A DNA stretch of 64,000 nucleotides, from assembly GCF_000699445.3 (NCBI RefSeq), contig NC_067195.1:18051287-18115286 (forward strand). Reading direction: 5' to 3'. Every line of letters starts with the position of its first letter. Position 1 is the stretch's first letter. A program made the translations under genes and the position numbers. Of this stretch, positions 56,101 to 60,007 are shown piece by piece. This DNA comes from Schistosoma haematobium (taxonomy: Eukaryota; Platyhelminthes; Trematoda; Strigeidida; Schistosomatidae). Below the pieces are notes generated by a model, which had not been told where the DNA came from, searched no databases, and saw only the letters and a list, made by a program, of their open reading frames with translations.

Positions 56101-59100
56101 TGATAATTTTATTATCTCATTTAAAACAAGCTACATCTATTGTTATAGTATAAGAGCGTATTGAATGTATACACCAGTTTTTTCTTTCATCCATCATTTG
56201 TCACAAAGTTGCTAATAAACAGTTAATATCATTAGATATTAGCATCTAACCAGTGTCACTTTGAGGCACATACATGTGATTTCCGACAATTTGTTTTGAA
56301 GGAATTCTTTCTCACCTCTATTCTCTTAAGTTTTAAACTGCAAAAATACATATCATTGTTTCATATACACAAAAAAACATAAATCATAGTTAAGGTTACG
56401 AGCATATATAACATGATTGCTAAGTTATACTTGAAATAAACTGACTAGATTACCTTGAAGCTCTTTACTGTTTAAATGAATTTTTGTTTTAACATTTATA
56501 AAAATAGAAAAAGTTGCTAATGATTTCTTGGCGAAACTTCAGCCTACTAATCTTGATCGTCAGAACCAACAACAACAACAACAGAGTATGGATTTCCGAG
56601 TACCAGAATTGCAAACTCCTAGTAGAATTAACTATTTACCATTCTCTACTCATAGTCTACCACGTTCATTAACATCGAAACATAGTTGTTGTAGTCAAGG
56701 AAATAATAATAATAATAATAATAAACATGAAAAAATGTCAACGTTCACATCTGTCATTAAATCACATGGATTACTACCACATTCACCATCATTTTCTGTT
56801 GTTAATGAAGTTTATTCAAATTATAATCATAGTCAATCTAAACAAAACTATGCCAATACACGTTCTAATTTAATCTCATTTTCACAACCTGCTTCACCTG
56901 CATTCTCTCGTTTAATTTCAATTGGTGATAATTTGAATACATCACAAAATGAACCTATTGATATTTTAATAAATAATGGATTAGCTTCAATGCCCAATTC
57001 TATACAGCAGTCTGCATTACAGTTTACTATGTATGTACAAAATATCACTAATAATAGTATGAATTTTGGTAAAGAGGGTAAATTTCAGGTAGGTGTATAT
57101 AAGTGTGTCTAATTTGTTCCGTTTATTGAATATTTTTTAGATACAAATACTTTAATTTTTATATCACTTTATTTATTCACAAAAGTGTTAAACAATTTAT
57201 TTATTTATTTAAACACATGAACATTGGTACAAAAAGGCACTGAACATATATGTTCCACACAGATCAAATGGTTTGTGTTAGGGCTGGGACACTGCCCGGA
57301 CGCCCAAACCGAGTCATGTGGTTTTCTTAGGAGTCCACTCCCCAAACCTTTGACCTAGAGGTCTAATCCACGAGGTGGTGGGAAAACGTTAGTAGATGTG
57401 CTCCCATGGCAATCGGTGACCAACAATAGGTTCATAGTCCATTTTTTCCCTCAGGATCCTGGAGCTCATGTCAACCATTGGTTTGGAATCAAGGTTTTTC
57501 AACTTCCCGAGGTGGGCCCTTCATATCCACCAACTGGGCTAAGGCGTCGGACATTCACTTTCCTTCCTCCCAATTTCGTAAACAACGATCCCACCGCGAG
57601 AAGGCATTGAGTAAGACACTTTGAATAGTGGGAACCTTATGCATTTAAATCATCCATAGATTCATCATATATAATCAACCAAAGAAATAACGTAGTGAAG
57701 TCAGTTCGACTGGTGATTTTTGAATAGAAACGGTTAGCTGAATGTTATAAAAAATATTTAGCTGTCCAAGGAAAAGTAACATTTTGGTTTTGTTTGGATT
57801 ATTACAATAAATCGAAAACTGTATTATTAAATGTTGTTATGCATTAGTTCCCAACAAATCTAGAGATTCCACCAATTTATGGAATACGCTTTTCTCTTCA
57901 TGCAGTTTACATTAATCATTTCAGATTTTCGAAATGATACTATAATATGGTTTCTTCTGTTTAGAAAATTTCTTACCATACTTTTACTACAAAGTATACA
58001 TCATTTTACAAGAAGTCTTAGCCTATGATATTACCCGAATACAATAATCAGTCGTTGAAACTAAAGAAAAGTAGTTTTTTATCTGAATTGAAAATCCCAG
58101 TAGAATACATTGAAATAACTTAATTATCTTAGAAAATACGTGGTGTTATTGAGTGTTAGACAGTTTGATCTTATTAGTGCAGAGCCGGATGAGAGATTGT
58201 TGAATTTTGTAGTTTACGTCATAAATATAACACAACTAAACAACCTTTTAAAATAAAAGGGAAGAGAACTTTTGCAACCTGCAAAAGACAAAGTGTGATA
58301 CCACAAATCTGTTTATTTTGTAGTCTGATTACCTTGGGAATTAACTTACCTGATAAAGCAACCAATCAGAGAACAACTATGGTCGCTGTGCTTTCTTCAT
58401 ACTGAAACACTGTGACATAATTAACTAAATGTCAATCTTGATAGGAAATATTATTTTAGAGATGATTTTGTATTCGCTCTTGATAGTTTCCTTCTGACTA
58501 ACAATTACTCGAATATTGAAGTCAGTCAGTAACAACGTAGAACTTCGTACGTACGTACATCAGTTCAAGTTGCCATACCACATTAGCCCAGAGATGCAGT
58601 TTTCGATTCAAATCCCGTAGTGGTAGAGGTAGTAAGAGTATAAGCAGTAATCGGAAAGATTAGGGTTTGGAGATGTTACTTAAAGAGTATAATACAGTGA
58701 AATAAATTTGAGAGGAGAAAAAAAAGAGACAAAGAGGAATCAGGAGATTAGAATTTGGGAGAACACAAAGAGTGTATGCACCTGCGCCATTGCAAACGAT
58801 TTTGAGCCATGTCATTCAGGGTCTCTAACCATCGGTTGCTATCATCTCGCGGTCCCCAACCAGATAGTCTACACCTACCAACATGACTCAGTTCACTTGT
58901 CACTGACTTCATGGACTTGTGCCATGTTTTGGTCTGGCCGCCCCTAGCTTTCTTCCAACCTACTCCTATACCACTGAACATAGCACGTCGAGGTAGTCGG
59001 TCGTTGGGCATACGTAACACATGTCCCAGCCATCTCAACTGATGAAGTTTCACTATGTCATCAATTGATTTGCCATCCTTACCTAGAACCCGTTTCCTAA

Positions 59101-59897
59101 CAACTGCGTTACTTACTCGATGGTCCCAGGATATACGAGCAATATTTCGAAGACACCTATGATCAAATACTAGTAACCTACGGATATCCTCTACTCTTAC
59201 CGGCCATGTTTCACTGCCATAAATTAGGACGGAACGAACTGCTGTGCAGTAAACACGTCCTTTGGTTGATAAACGGATATCTCGCCCACGCCATAAATGA
59301 CGCAAGTTGGCAAAAGTAGATATCAATATCAGTAGAAGCGGAGCTAGGGTATTTGCAGATGTAAATCCTGCCTAGATTTTCCCAATCAGAATAAAATCTG
59401 TGGGGAATTTATTTGATAGACATTTGATTTTTTTAATTATATCGATAATATATTGTAGCTCACTAATCTCATCTTTCACAACAAATGAATGTGATTAATA
59501 ACGTATTTATCGATTCAAAGACTAATATTTTAACTGAGAATAGTGAATTTAATCCGTATGTTGGGCCTAGAATTGCTTAGTTTTGACTGCCTTACATATC
59601 AGAACAAATGTTTTAGTTATAATTGTTTGGTTATTCATTGTTTGTTTCTGCTTCATGTTACTCTTTTTTTTACCTCTCCTTCACTTTTTATAGCGTTTTA
59701 TTTGTCATGCACTTCGTGATCACCTACTCTCTGATTGGTTATCTATATTGGCAATTAGTCCTATCACTTATCATATGTATGAACCAAGAAGTTTTTTATT
59801 AAGCCATGATTTAAGAAAAATAATACAAGAGTTGTTAACTTCCCTGGATGAATTCAACTTAACGTTTGAACCTGCTCTACTTGGTAGTGATAATTAA
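8493..59897 (+). CDS. DENND5: DENND5-like (Rab6IP1) DENN/RUN/PLAT protein, 22-exon gene
   Basis: Joined coding exons give 1877 residues. Domain order matches animal DENND5A/B: uDENN (about 10-170), cDENN (about 171-391), dDENN (about 392-680), RUN1 (about 960-1375, with a long insertion), PLAT (about 1384-1500) and RUN2 (about 1550-1877, with an insertion near 1630-1795). DENND5 proteins are Rab GEFs (Rab39 in mammals) and Rab6 effectors acting at the Golgi-endosome interface. That role here is inferred from homology. The start at 8493 is chosen because [17 protein letters not shown] aligns with the vertebrate N-terminus a few residues before its DYFVICGLD. Codon phase is continuous across all 21 introns. 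The protein is about 590 residues longer than vertebrate DENND5A, mainly through Ser/Asn/Gln-rich insertions. Exact splice sites need transcript support. Confidence 0.93.
8615..8736 (+). CDS. DENND5: DENND5 exon 2 (uDENN)
   Basis: Acceptor TTTCCCAG, donor GCACTG|GTATTA. Encodes [19 protein letters not shown] and ends [10 protein letters not shown], the counterpart of vertebrate 'TPLRRTFKSKVLARYPE...WNPFDQDAVGML'. It is followed by a 39-bp intron (8737-8775). The opposite-strand open frame over this region is a shadow. Confidence 0.88.
8776..9081 (+). CDS. DENND5: DENND5 exon 3 (uDENN core)
   Basis: Encodes [10 protein letters not shown] and the hallmark [18 protein letters not shown], matching vertebrate MPKGLAF...[18 protein letters not shown]. 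Acceptor TTTATAG, donor AAG|GTAAGT, both boundaries in phase 0, 102 codons. Confidence 0.95.
9305..9490 (-). mobile_element. SMalpha-type SINE with tRNA-like head and decayed hammerhead
   Basis: On the - strand a tRNA-like head (A box TAGCTGAGTGG, B box GGTTCGAGTC) at about 9475-9395 is followed by a hammerhead-type module at 9375-9318: CCAGCTGACAGGTCCC, AAATAGGACGAAACG, CGCGTCCTGGATTCC. Schistosome SMalpha SINEs encode active hammerheads (established). Here the CUGAUGA core reads CTGACAG, so self-cleavage is not expected. Confidence 0.75.
9540..10060 (-). repeat. dispersed repeat family A, copy 1 (near full length)
   Basis: About 510 bp. I read the sense strand as - because the opposite end carries an A-rich AAATAA tail in several copies. 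Shared blocks on the + strand include TTTAAACACA..TTGGTAC, AGGATCCTGGAGCCCA and GGCCATGTGAGAGCATTTCG. Further copies in this window: 11538, 27385, 37751, 42780, 52590, 57193 and 60008. Probably a non-autonomous retroposon; family name unknown to me. Confidence 0.7.
10851..11067 (+). CDS. DENND5: DENND5 exon 4 (start of cDENN)
   Basis: Acceptor TTTCTTCCAG, donor CCTG|GTTAGT. Encodes [20 protein letters not shown] and [14 protein letters not shown], equivalent to the vertebrate 'LCVMSQYPFITAMKGFLEQL ... LPPPGRSLRFSGPF' segment that opens the cDENN region. Ends in phase 1. Confidence 0.93.
11538..11870 (-). repeat. dispersed repeat family A, copy 2 (internally deleted)
   Basis: Shares the TTTGAACACATTGGTAC start, the AGGATCCTGGAGCCCA block and the CGTACCAGGGCATTTGAG end with copies 1 and 3, but skips about 180 bp just before the end. 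Inside DENND5 intron 4. Confidence 0.65.
12080..15030 (-). mobile_element. RTE-like LINE, deletion derivative, copy 1 (intron 4 of DENND5)
   Basis: On the - strand: a 5' region, an endonuclease start ([28 protein letters not shown]) at 14391-14008, an RT piece ([20 protein letters not shown]) at 13837-13595, RT palm motifs ([30 protein letters not shown]) at 13453-13013, and the C-terminal domain ([29 protein letters not shown]) at 13002-12604. An internal stop follows RLDG near 14008, and parts of the endonuclease and RT are deleted. Copy 2 at 34540-37480, in the opposite orientation, carries the same lesions. Confidence 0.88.
15041..15082. repeat. (AT)n microsatellite
   Basis: 21 consecutive AT dinucleotides just outside the 5' end of RTE copy 1. 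Confidence 0.95.
15418..15594 (+). CDS. DENND5: DENND5 exon 5 (cDENN)
   Basis: Acceptor TATTCAG, donor AAGAG|GTAAAG. Encodes [18 protein letters not shown] and [17 protein letters not shown], matching vertebrate LFDYPVREVFELLGVENV and FQLFTCALLEFQILLYS. Enters and leaves in phase 1. Confidence 0.95.
15981..16517. mobile_element. tail-out inverted pair of hammerhead SINEs, pair 1
   Basis: Arms at about 15981-16055 and 16443-16517 are imperfect reverse complements (GAAAACCTGGAAG / CTTCCAGGTTTTC). The left, - strand unit has a tRNA-like head near 16170-16095 and a hammerhead whose core reads TTGAGGA instead of CTGANGA. The right, + strand unit has core GTGAGGA. In both the first core base (C3) is lost, so both should be inactive. 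The head-to-head spacer of about 190 bp resembles that in pair 2. Confidence 0.7.
17566..18010. mobile_element. tail-out inverted pair of hammerhead SINEs, pair 2
   Basis: About 82-bp arms (17566-17647 and 17929-18010) are nearly perfect inverted repeats, sharing CCACCATGGAAAACCTGGAA, CGGCCGTTTCGTCCTA and the outer GTTGAGATCATG. The left unit keeps only the tail half of a hammerhead. The right unit has a tRNA-like head (A box region TCAGTGGTCTAGTGG, B box GGTTCGATATC) and a complete hammerhead. Located in DENND5 intron 5. Confidence 0.8.
17905..17952 (+). ncRNA. hammerhead ribozyme with intact catalytic core
   Basis: Helix I strands GCACTG (17907-17912) and TAGTGC (17947-17952); core CTGAGGA (17913-17919); helix II GTTC/GGAC (17920-17923, 17931-17934) around loop CATACTA; core GAAA (17935-17938); a three-base-pair helix III with a two-base loop (17938-17945); predicted cleavage after C17946 (GTC). 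All invariant core bases are present. Very short helix III is typical of SINE-borne schistosome hammerheads, which often cleave best as dimers. Confidence 0.75.
18158..18426 (+). CDS. DENND5: DENND5 exon 6 (cDENN core)
   Basis: Acceptor TTTTTCTTAG, donor AGTGAA|GTATGT. Encodes [20 protein letters not shown] and [20 protein letters not shown], the most conserved cDENN segment (vertebrate [20 protein letters not shown]). The tail carries a fluke-specific His/Asn run (NNNHHHN) before the exon end. Confidence 0.96.
19162..19294 (+). CDS. DENND5: DENND5 exon 7 (cDENN to dDENN)
   Basis: Encodes [19 protein letters not shown] and [16 protein letters not shown], matching vertebrate [34 protein letters not shown]. 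Acceptor AAATAG, donor AGAA|GTATGT; ends in phase 1. Too short and interrupted to appear as a long open frame. Confidence 0.92.
19880..19990 (+). repeat. hammerhead SINE tail fragment
   Basis: CGTACTAGGACGAAACAGCT followed by GTTAAG matches the second half of the hammerhead module seen at 17924-17950. The tRNA-like head is missing and the CTGA core is replaced (TGAAGAGGAATACC). Confidence 0.5.
20130..20690 (+). repeat. LTR-like dispersed repeat family C, copy 1
   Basis: The stretch containing ATAAGCTTTATTTTGACCTA, TTAACTACTGCCTCCCACGT and CAGCCACTTTTTGGCTT, ending near GTCGTATTTTGATTGGCGAA, recurs in reverse at 43570-44100 and more loosely at 41460-42040. The length, lack of coding capacity and internal ATATAAA box suggest solo LTRs of one retrotransposon family, but no internal element is present to prove it. 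Confidence 0.55.
20960..21235 (+). repeat. dispersed repeat family B, copy 1
   Basis: About 270 bp starting with GTGCTACTGATGTCGACAGATATAAGTAGTATGTAGCACCAGTCG-like sequence and ending near GTCTCGTTCATCAC. Related copies at 31705-32010 (+), 47670-47900 (-) and 61983-62250 (+). No coding potential; class unknown. Confidence 0.6.
21240..22526. other. intron 7, 3' part, no recognised element
   Basis: AT-rich intronic sequence without any repeat, RNA gene or coding segment that I can support, up to the exon 8 acceptor. Confidence 0.4.
22527..22687 (+). CDS. DENND5: DENND5 exon 8 (linker)
   Basis: Acceptor CACTTTTCAG, donor AGA|GTAAGT. Encodes a Thr/Pro-rich linker ([20 protein letters not shown]). 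There is no strong match to vertebrate DENND5. It is placed by good splice sites and because phase 1 in and phase 0 out fit both neighbours exactly. Confidence 0.75.
23399..24676 (-). mobile_element. MULE-like DNA transposon remnant with terminal inverted repeats
   Basis: Ends at 23399-23456 and 24619-24676 are near reverse complements. The left reads GACCAGTTTTAAACTGGTAA followed by TAATTGGTTAG; the right has CTAACCAATTATTA and AACTGGTCATTTAATC. Between them the - strand has transposase-like coding: [15 protein letters not shown] near 24300, then [18 protein letters not shown] and [12 protein letters not shown] at about 24140-24030. This resembles the LLxDATxxTN and second-Asp region of MULE transposases. 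Frames are broken, so it is inactive. Inside DENND5 intron 8. Confidence 0.6.
24005..24310 (-). pseudogene. MULE-like transposase core fragment
   Basis: Contains a candidate catalytic Asp in LLDA and a second in VMDDSPA, followed by the YPNSHRILC block that usually precedes the C/H motif in MULE transposases. Only about 100 residues survive before a stop. A further - strand frame at 23655-23434 ([20 protein letters not shown]...) may be its C-terminal continuation. Confidence 0.5.
24690..25613. other. intron 8, 3' part, no recognised element
   Basis: No repeat, coding segment or RNA gene that I can support in this AT-rich stretch, up to the exon 9 acceptor. Confidence 0.4.
25614..25847 (+). 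CDS. DENND5: DENND5 exon 9 (low-complexity linker)
   Basis: Open in phase 0 through 78 codons, rich in Asn, Ser and Gln, ending [10 protein letters not shown]. Donor GAG|GTAAAT. The acceptor at GTTATAAG is less pyrimidine-rich than others, so the 5' edge is less certain. It corresponds to the variable loop inside dDENN that precedes the next, well conserved exon. Confidence 0.72.
26030..26400 (+). repeat. RTE-like LINE 5'-end fragment
   Basis: CTACCTTGACATGATGGTCG near 26050 and GGCAGCCGGGAAGCGACAAC near 26220, then CCGCCCTCATACCTCTAACA, match the 5' region of RTE copy 2 (34550-35040) in order but with many differences. An older, 5'-only copy in DENND5 intron 9. Confidence 0.6.
27385..27895 (-). 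repeat. dispersed repeat family A, copy 3
   Basis: Near full length. On the - strand a frame of 94 codons is open at 27828-27544 ([20 protein letters not shown], ...[16 protein letters not shown]). Parts of that peptide recur in copies 4 and 6, hinting that the repeat derives from a coding element. Confidence 0.7.
27960..28075 (-). repeat. decayed hammerhead SINE
   Basis: The - strand reads tRNA-like ATTCGATCTTCCG, then a hammerhead tail TATACTAGGACGAAACAGCA. The CTGANGA core is lost (reads CAGTCAGGG). Confidence 0.5.
28203..28767 (+). CDS. DENND5: DENND5 exon 10 (dDENN)
   Basis: Acceptor TATTATACAG. Encodes [20 protein letters not shown] and [20 protein letters not shown] followed by [10 protein letters not shown], near identical in pattern to vertebrate [31 protein letters not shown]. 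The second half is Asn-rich and variable. The donor is AATA|GTGAGT (phase 1), which alone fits the next exon; a later GTATGA at 28791 would break the frame. Confidence 0.93.
28905..29035 (+). repeat. hammerhead SINE with intact core but weakened helix II
   Basis: GCTGAGGAGTCCCATG then TCAGAACGAAACAGATATCC. CTGAGGA and GAAA are present and a GATATC site precedes the helix I strand, but helix II (GTCC/GAAC) has a mismatch and helix I is imperfect. The tRNA-like head is partly lost. Confidence 0.5.
29370..29660 (+). repeat. RTE-like LINE 5' fragment, old
   Basis: CCACACAGTAGGGAACTGGA, then AAGCGATAATCACCCTCATA, corresponds with many changes to CACGGTGTGGGCAGCCAGGA / AGTGATAACCGCCCTCATA in RTE copy 2. 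Found in DENND5 intron 10. Confidence 0.5.
29934..30514 (+). CDS. DENND5: DENND5 exon 11 (Ser/Asn-rich insertion)
   Basis: Acceptor TTCAATTTAG, donor AATGTG|GTAAGG. Completes the split Asn codon from exon 10 and stays open for 193 codons. It is Ser/Thr/Asn-rich with a poly-Ser block and a Cys pair in KCNKCSLL. No vertebrate counterpart of this length exists between dDENN and RUN1, so this is one of the large fluke-specific expansions. Confidence 0.85.
31465..31640 (-). repeat. decayed hammerhead SINE
   Basis: The - strand shows a tRNA-like segment with an AGTGGTCTCATTGTTAG A-box region and a hammerhead-like module GTACTGCTGGGGAGTC...ACGATAAGG, with mutated core (CTGGGGA, GATA). Inactive by inspection. 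Confidence 0.5.
31705..32010 (+). repeat. dispersed repeat family B, copy 2
   Basis: Same opening as copy 1 (GACAGATATAAG.GGTATGT.GCAC.AGTCGAAAGTG) and the shared closing block TTGAATAATAAATTGGTTATC seen again in copy 4. Confidence 0.6.
32480..32680 (+). repeat. tRNA-like SINE remnant (uncertain)
   Basis: Two short stretches resemble tRNA-type promoters (CCTTAGTAGTTAAAATAC with GGTTTGAAGCC; GGTTCAGTAGTCAAGGGGTTCG). The spacing is tRNA-like, but no cloverleaf is convincing. Confidence 0.3.
33350..33490 (-). repeat. decayed hammerhead SINE
   Basis: The - strand carries a tRNA-like head (TCGAGCGTTTACCTCGAGAC and GTTTGAACTC) and a hammerhead-like tail around CCCACACTAGGGTGAAATAG. The core is not conserved. 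Confidence 0.4.
33657..33806 (+). CDS. DENND5: DENND5 exon 12 (start of RUN1)
   Basis: Acceptor TTATTCTTCAG, donor CATAGG|GTAATC. Ends [18 protein letters not shown], equivalent to vertebrate AQTNWKFVEGLLKECRNK, the first RUN1 helix. Phase 0 on both sides. The RUN1 domain is the Rab6-binding part of mammalian DENND5A. Confidence 0.93.
34540..37480 (+). mobile_element. RTE-like LINE, deletion derivative, copy 2 (intron 12 of DENND5)
   Basis: Same gene content as copy 1 but on the + strand: endonuclease start at 35154-35537 ending in the same TGA stop, RT fragments at 35708-35950 and 36092-36532 (YADNIVLFG), and C-terminal domain at 36543-36941. Predicted peptides of the two copies are identical except one residue in an opposite-strand frame. 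By eye the core 34597-37340 differs at only a few positions from copy 1, while both outer ends differ at roughly one base in five. Confidence 0.88.
37751..38250 (+). repeat. dispersed repeat family A, copy 4
   Basis: Reverse orientation relative to copies 1-3. Ends in TTTAAATAAATAAATG, the A-rich tail that sets the likely sense strand of the family. It lies shortly 3' of RTE copy 2, before exon 13. Confidence 0.7.
38352..38504 (+). CDS. DENND5: DENND5 exon 13 (RUN1)
   Basis: Encodes [18 protein letters not shown] and [20 protein letters not shown], near identical to vertebrate TKRMLVEKMGREAVELGH and [20 protein letters not shown]. Acceptor TTGTGTAG. The donor used is ATA|GTGGGT; the nearby GTAAAA at 38509 would put exon 14 out of frame. 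Confidence 0.95.
38520..40120. other. intron 13, 5' part, no recognised element
   Basis: About 1.6 kb of AT-rich intron with no repeat, RNA gene or coding segment that I can identify. Confidence 0.4.
40124..40215. mobile_element. short palindromic remnant of a hammerhead SINE pair
   Basis: Arms 40124-40158 and 40181-40215 (35 bp) are reverse complements with one mismatch, separated by 22 bp. Left arm: AATTTAATAGTTGAGTTCAT then GAATCAATTAAAGCT. The loop starts AGACTACCATG-AAAAACTTGGA, the same order as the outer arm of pair 2 (AGACCACCATGGAAAACCTGGA). The ribozyme and tRNA-like parts are gone. Confidence 0.7.
40854..41124 (+). CDS. DENND5: DENND5 exon 14 (RUN1 and insertion)
   Basis: Acceptor TTTGATAAAG. 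Encodes [20 protein letters not shown] (vertebrate [20 protein letters not shown]) and then a Ser-rich stretch. Donor TTCAG|GTAATG, phase 1. The frame stays open past the donor, but that extension has no similarity to the family. Confidence 0.92.
41460..42040 (+). repeat. LTR-like dispersed repeat family C, copy 2 (diverged)
   Basis: Shares with copy 1, in order, TAGTCTTATTGTATAATTAA, a CAGCCTCTGCTATTTATAAC region and CGTTTTATGGTGTGTTACTG. Divergence is greater than between copies 1 and 3. Confidence 0.45.
42780..43270 (+). repeat. dispersed repeat family A, copy 5
   Basis: Same orientation as copy 4. Begins near TACGGTCGAGGGTGG, contains AAATCGAGAGGATAAAAAGC and ends TTTATGTGTTCAAATAAAAT. 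Confidence 0.7.
43570..44100 (-). repeat. LTR-like dispersed repeat family C, copy 3
   Basis: The reverse complement matches copy 1 over most of its length, including AAGCCCAAAAAGTGGCTG, GGGAGGCAGTAGTTAATAAG and GGTCAAAATAAAGCTTATAA. A duplicated ATCAGAGCAGATC motif occurs near 43758-43793. Confidence 0.55.
44534..45140 (+). CDS. DENND5: DENND5 exon 15 (RUN1 insertion and last RUN1 helices)
   Basis: Acceptor TTTCCTTAG, donor TTTTAAG|GTATGA (phase 2). The first about 150 codons are a Ser-rich insertion with a run of AGT codons (44858-44885). The end returns to the family with [20 protein letters not shown] and [20 protein letters not shown], matching vertebrate [39 protein letters not shown]. 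Confidence 0.93.
45141..46130. other. intron 15, no recognised element
   Basis: AT-rich, short chance frames only. Nothing else supportable. Confidence 0.4.
46131..46401 (+). CDS. DENND5: DENND5 exon 16 (end of RUN1, start of PLAT)
   Basis: Acceptor TTAATATTAG, donor ATCAAA|GTAGAT. Encodes [20 protein letters not shown] and [10 protein letters not shown], then [20 protein letters not shown] and [18 protein letters not shown]. This is the hinge between RUN1 and the PLAT beta-sandwich of DENND5 (vertebrate [29 protein letters not shown]). Confidence 0.95.
47390..47450 (+). repeat. short RTE-like LINE 3' fragment
   Basis: TCTACTCTACGGATGTGAAG then CATGGCCACTGAAAATAGAG encodes [13 protein letters not shown], matching the RTE C-terminal block ([13 protein letters not shown]) found at 36790 in copy 2. 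Confidence 0.65.
47670..47900 (-). repeat. dispersed repeat family B, copy 3
   Basis: The reverse complement carries the family B opening (TACTTATATTGAAACAAG.AGTATATGA.) and the middle AAGAGGATCGAACAGTAAAG region. The most diverged copy. Confidence 0.45.
48295..48730. mobile_element. tail-out inverted pair of SMalpha-type hammerhead SINEs, pair 3
   Basis: Left unit (- strand): module AAGCTGACGAGTCTTAAATA then GAAGACACATG with TTGGATTCCACCG, near 48375-48315. Right unit (+): CCAGATAACGAGTCCCAAAC, AGAACAAAGCATGCG, CCTGGATTCCACTGCTAGC, near 48650-48712. Both cores are mutated (GACA for GAAA on the left; the CTGATGA and GAAA boxes on the right). They are of the same type as the SINE at 9305. Confidence 0.65.
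49148..49266 (+). CDS. DENND5: DENND5 exon 17 (PLAT)
   Basis: Encodes [18 protein letters not shown] and [18 protein letters not shown], matching vertebrate CQNLGKLTTVQIGHDNSG and KWLVEYVMVRNEITGHTY. Donor TATTT|GTAAGT, phase 2. The exon is 119 bp. Confidence 0.94.
50071..50123. repeat. (AT)n microsatellite
   Basis: About 26 consecutive AT dinucleotides in DENND5 intron 17. Confidence 0.95.
50649..50746 (+). CDS. DENND5: DENND5 exon 18 (end of PLAT)
   Basis: Acceptor TTTATTTATAG. Encodes [20 protein letters not shown] followed by IGEQ, matching vertebrate [24 protein letters not shown]. The donor used is CCAT|GTAGGT (phase 1), which fits exon 19; GTGTAC at 50751 is an alternative. Confidence 0.92.
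50747..52589. other. intron 18, 5' part, no recognised element
   Basis: No repeat or coding segment that I can support. Poly-T runs and chance frames only. Confidence 0.4.
52590..52890 (-). repeat. dispersed repeat family A, copy 6 (3'-truncated)
   Basis: Contains the GTGCTCCCATGG..GTCGGTGAC, AGGATCTTGGAGCTCATGTG and TGGCCATGTGAAAGCATTTC blocks. The A-rich tail half is missing, as is the segment holding TCCACCAACC. Confidence 0.65.
53780..53945 (-). repeat. decayed hammerhead SINE
   Basis: The - strand shows a GATGGCGATACAGTAGTTTC tRNA-like start, a hammerhead-like tail with ATATTAGGATGAAACAG, and no conserved CTGANGA. Confidence 0.4.
54255..54365 (+). CDS. DENND5: DENND5 exon 19 (PLAT-RUN2 linker)
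   Basis: Acceptor TTATGGAAG, donor CCAAA|GTTAGT. Encodes [19 protein letters not shown] and [11 protein letters not shown]. This resembles the vertebrate linker [22 protein letters not shown] only loosely. Placement rests on the phase-1 fit at both ends and its position between clear exons. Confidence 0.72.
54590..54850. repeat. fragment sharing sequence with the flank of the foldback element
   Basis: AAACTAGTGTAAGGAATTGGAATTAG-like sequence near 54686 matches CAAATCAGTGTAAGGAATTAGAATT at about 8328, just outside the telomere-containing foldback. This suggests the repeat family is wider than the arms defined there. Confidence 0.4.
55176..55397 (+). CDS. DENND5: DENND5 exon 20 (start of RUN2)
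   Basis: Acceptor TCTTTTAATCAG, donor TTTCG|GTATGT. Encodes [37 protein letters not shown] and [17 protein letters not shown], matching vertebrate [49 protein letters not shown]. Phase 1 in and out. Confidence 0.95.
55813..56092. mobile_element. tail-out hammerhead SINE pair, pair 4 (left unit deleted)
   Basis: Left arm CTAAGCTAGACCATCATTGA then AAACATGGAAGCACTGG at about 55835-55870; right arm CAGTGCTTTCAGGTTTTCAA near 56047. The + strand unit has a tRNA-like head (A box GGCCCAGTGGTCTAGAAG, B box region CTGGGTTGCAGTC) and a hammerhead with canonical CTGATGA (56012-56018) and GAAA (56035-56038). Helix II has one C-C mismatch and helix I is imperfect, so activity is doubtful. Confidence 0.65.
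56508..57088 (+). CDS. DENND5: DENND5 exon 21 (RUN2 with Gln/Asn/Ser-rich insertion)
   Basis: Begins [11 protein letters not shown] (vertebrate EKAQTYYETL). It continues with an insertion containing poly-Gln (CAA repeats near 56565-56582) and poly-Asn (AAT repeats near 56700-56724), and ends [17 protein letters not shown] (vertebrate INNTPRNIGKDGKFQ). Donor TTTCAG|GTAGGT, phase 0. The insertion splits the RUN2 helical domain by about 165 residues. Confidence 0.92.
57193..57622 (-). repeat. dispersed repeat family A, copy 7
   Basis: Starts TTTATTTATTTAAACACATG, has AGGATCCTGGAGCTCATGTC and CAATTTCGTAAACAACGATC, and stops near GAGAAGGCATTGAGTAAGAC. The end block (GGCCATGTGAG...) is missing. 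Confidence 0.7.
57625..58745. other. intron 21 middle, no recognised element
   Basis: AT-rich, no repeat or coding segment that I can support. Confidence 0.4.
58748..59330 (-). mobile_element. RTE-like LINE 3' fragment, open frame
   Basis: 192 codons are open on the - strand: [70 protein letters not shown]. This is the C-terminal domain downstream of RTE reverse transcriptase, the same family as copies 1 and 2, but a separate, 5'-truncated insertion in DENND5 intron 21. The frame is better preserved here than in copies 1 and 2, which break after RQTQ. Confidence 0.8.
59694..59897 (+). CDS. DENND5: DENND5 exon 22 (C-terminus, stop)
   Basis: Acceptor TTTTTATAG. Encodes [20 protein letters not shown] and ends [18 protein letters not shown], matching vertebrate ARDHLLHHWIALLADCPIT and LQTLQEFNITLETSLVKG. 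TAA at 59895-59897. The C-terminus is about the vertebrate length. Confidence 0.95.
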   Translation, partial: RFICHALRDHLLSDWLSILAISPITYHMYEPRSFLLSHDLRKIIQELLTSLDEFNLTFEPALLGSDN

Positions 59898-60007
59898 AAC
59901 TAGTTTGTACTTCTTTATATTTATTTGCTTCCGAACGTCATTTTCAGGTCACATTTTATTCTTAATATTTGCCATCCTGCAAATTCCTCTCTCATAGTAT
60001 CTACAGT

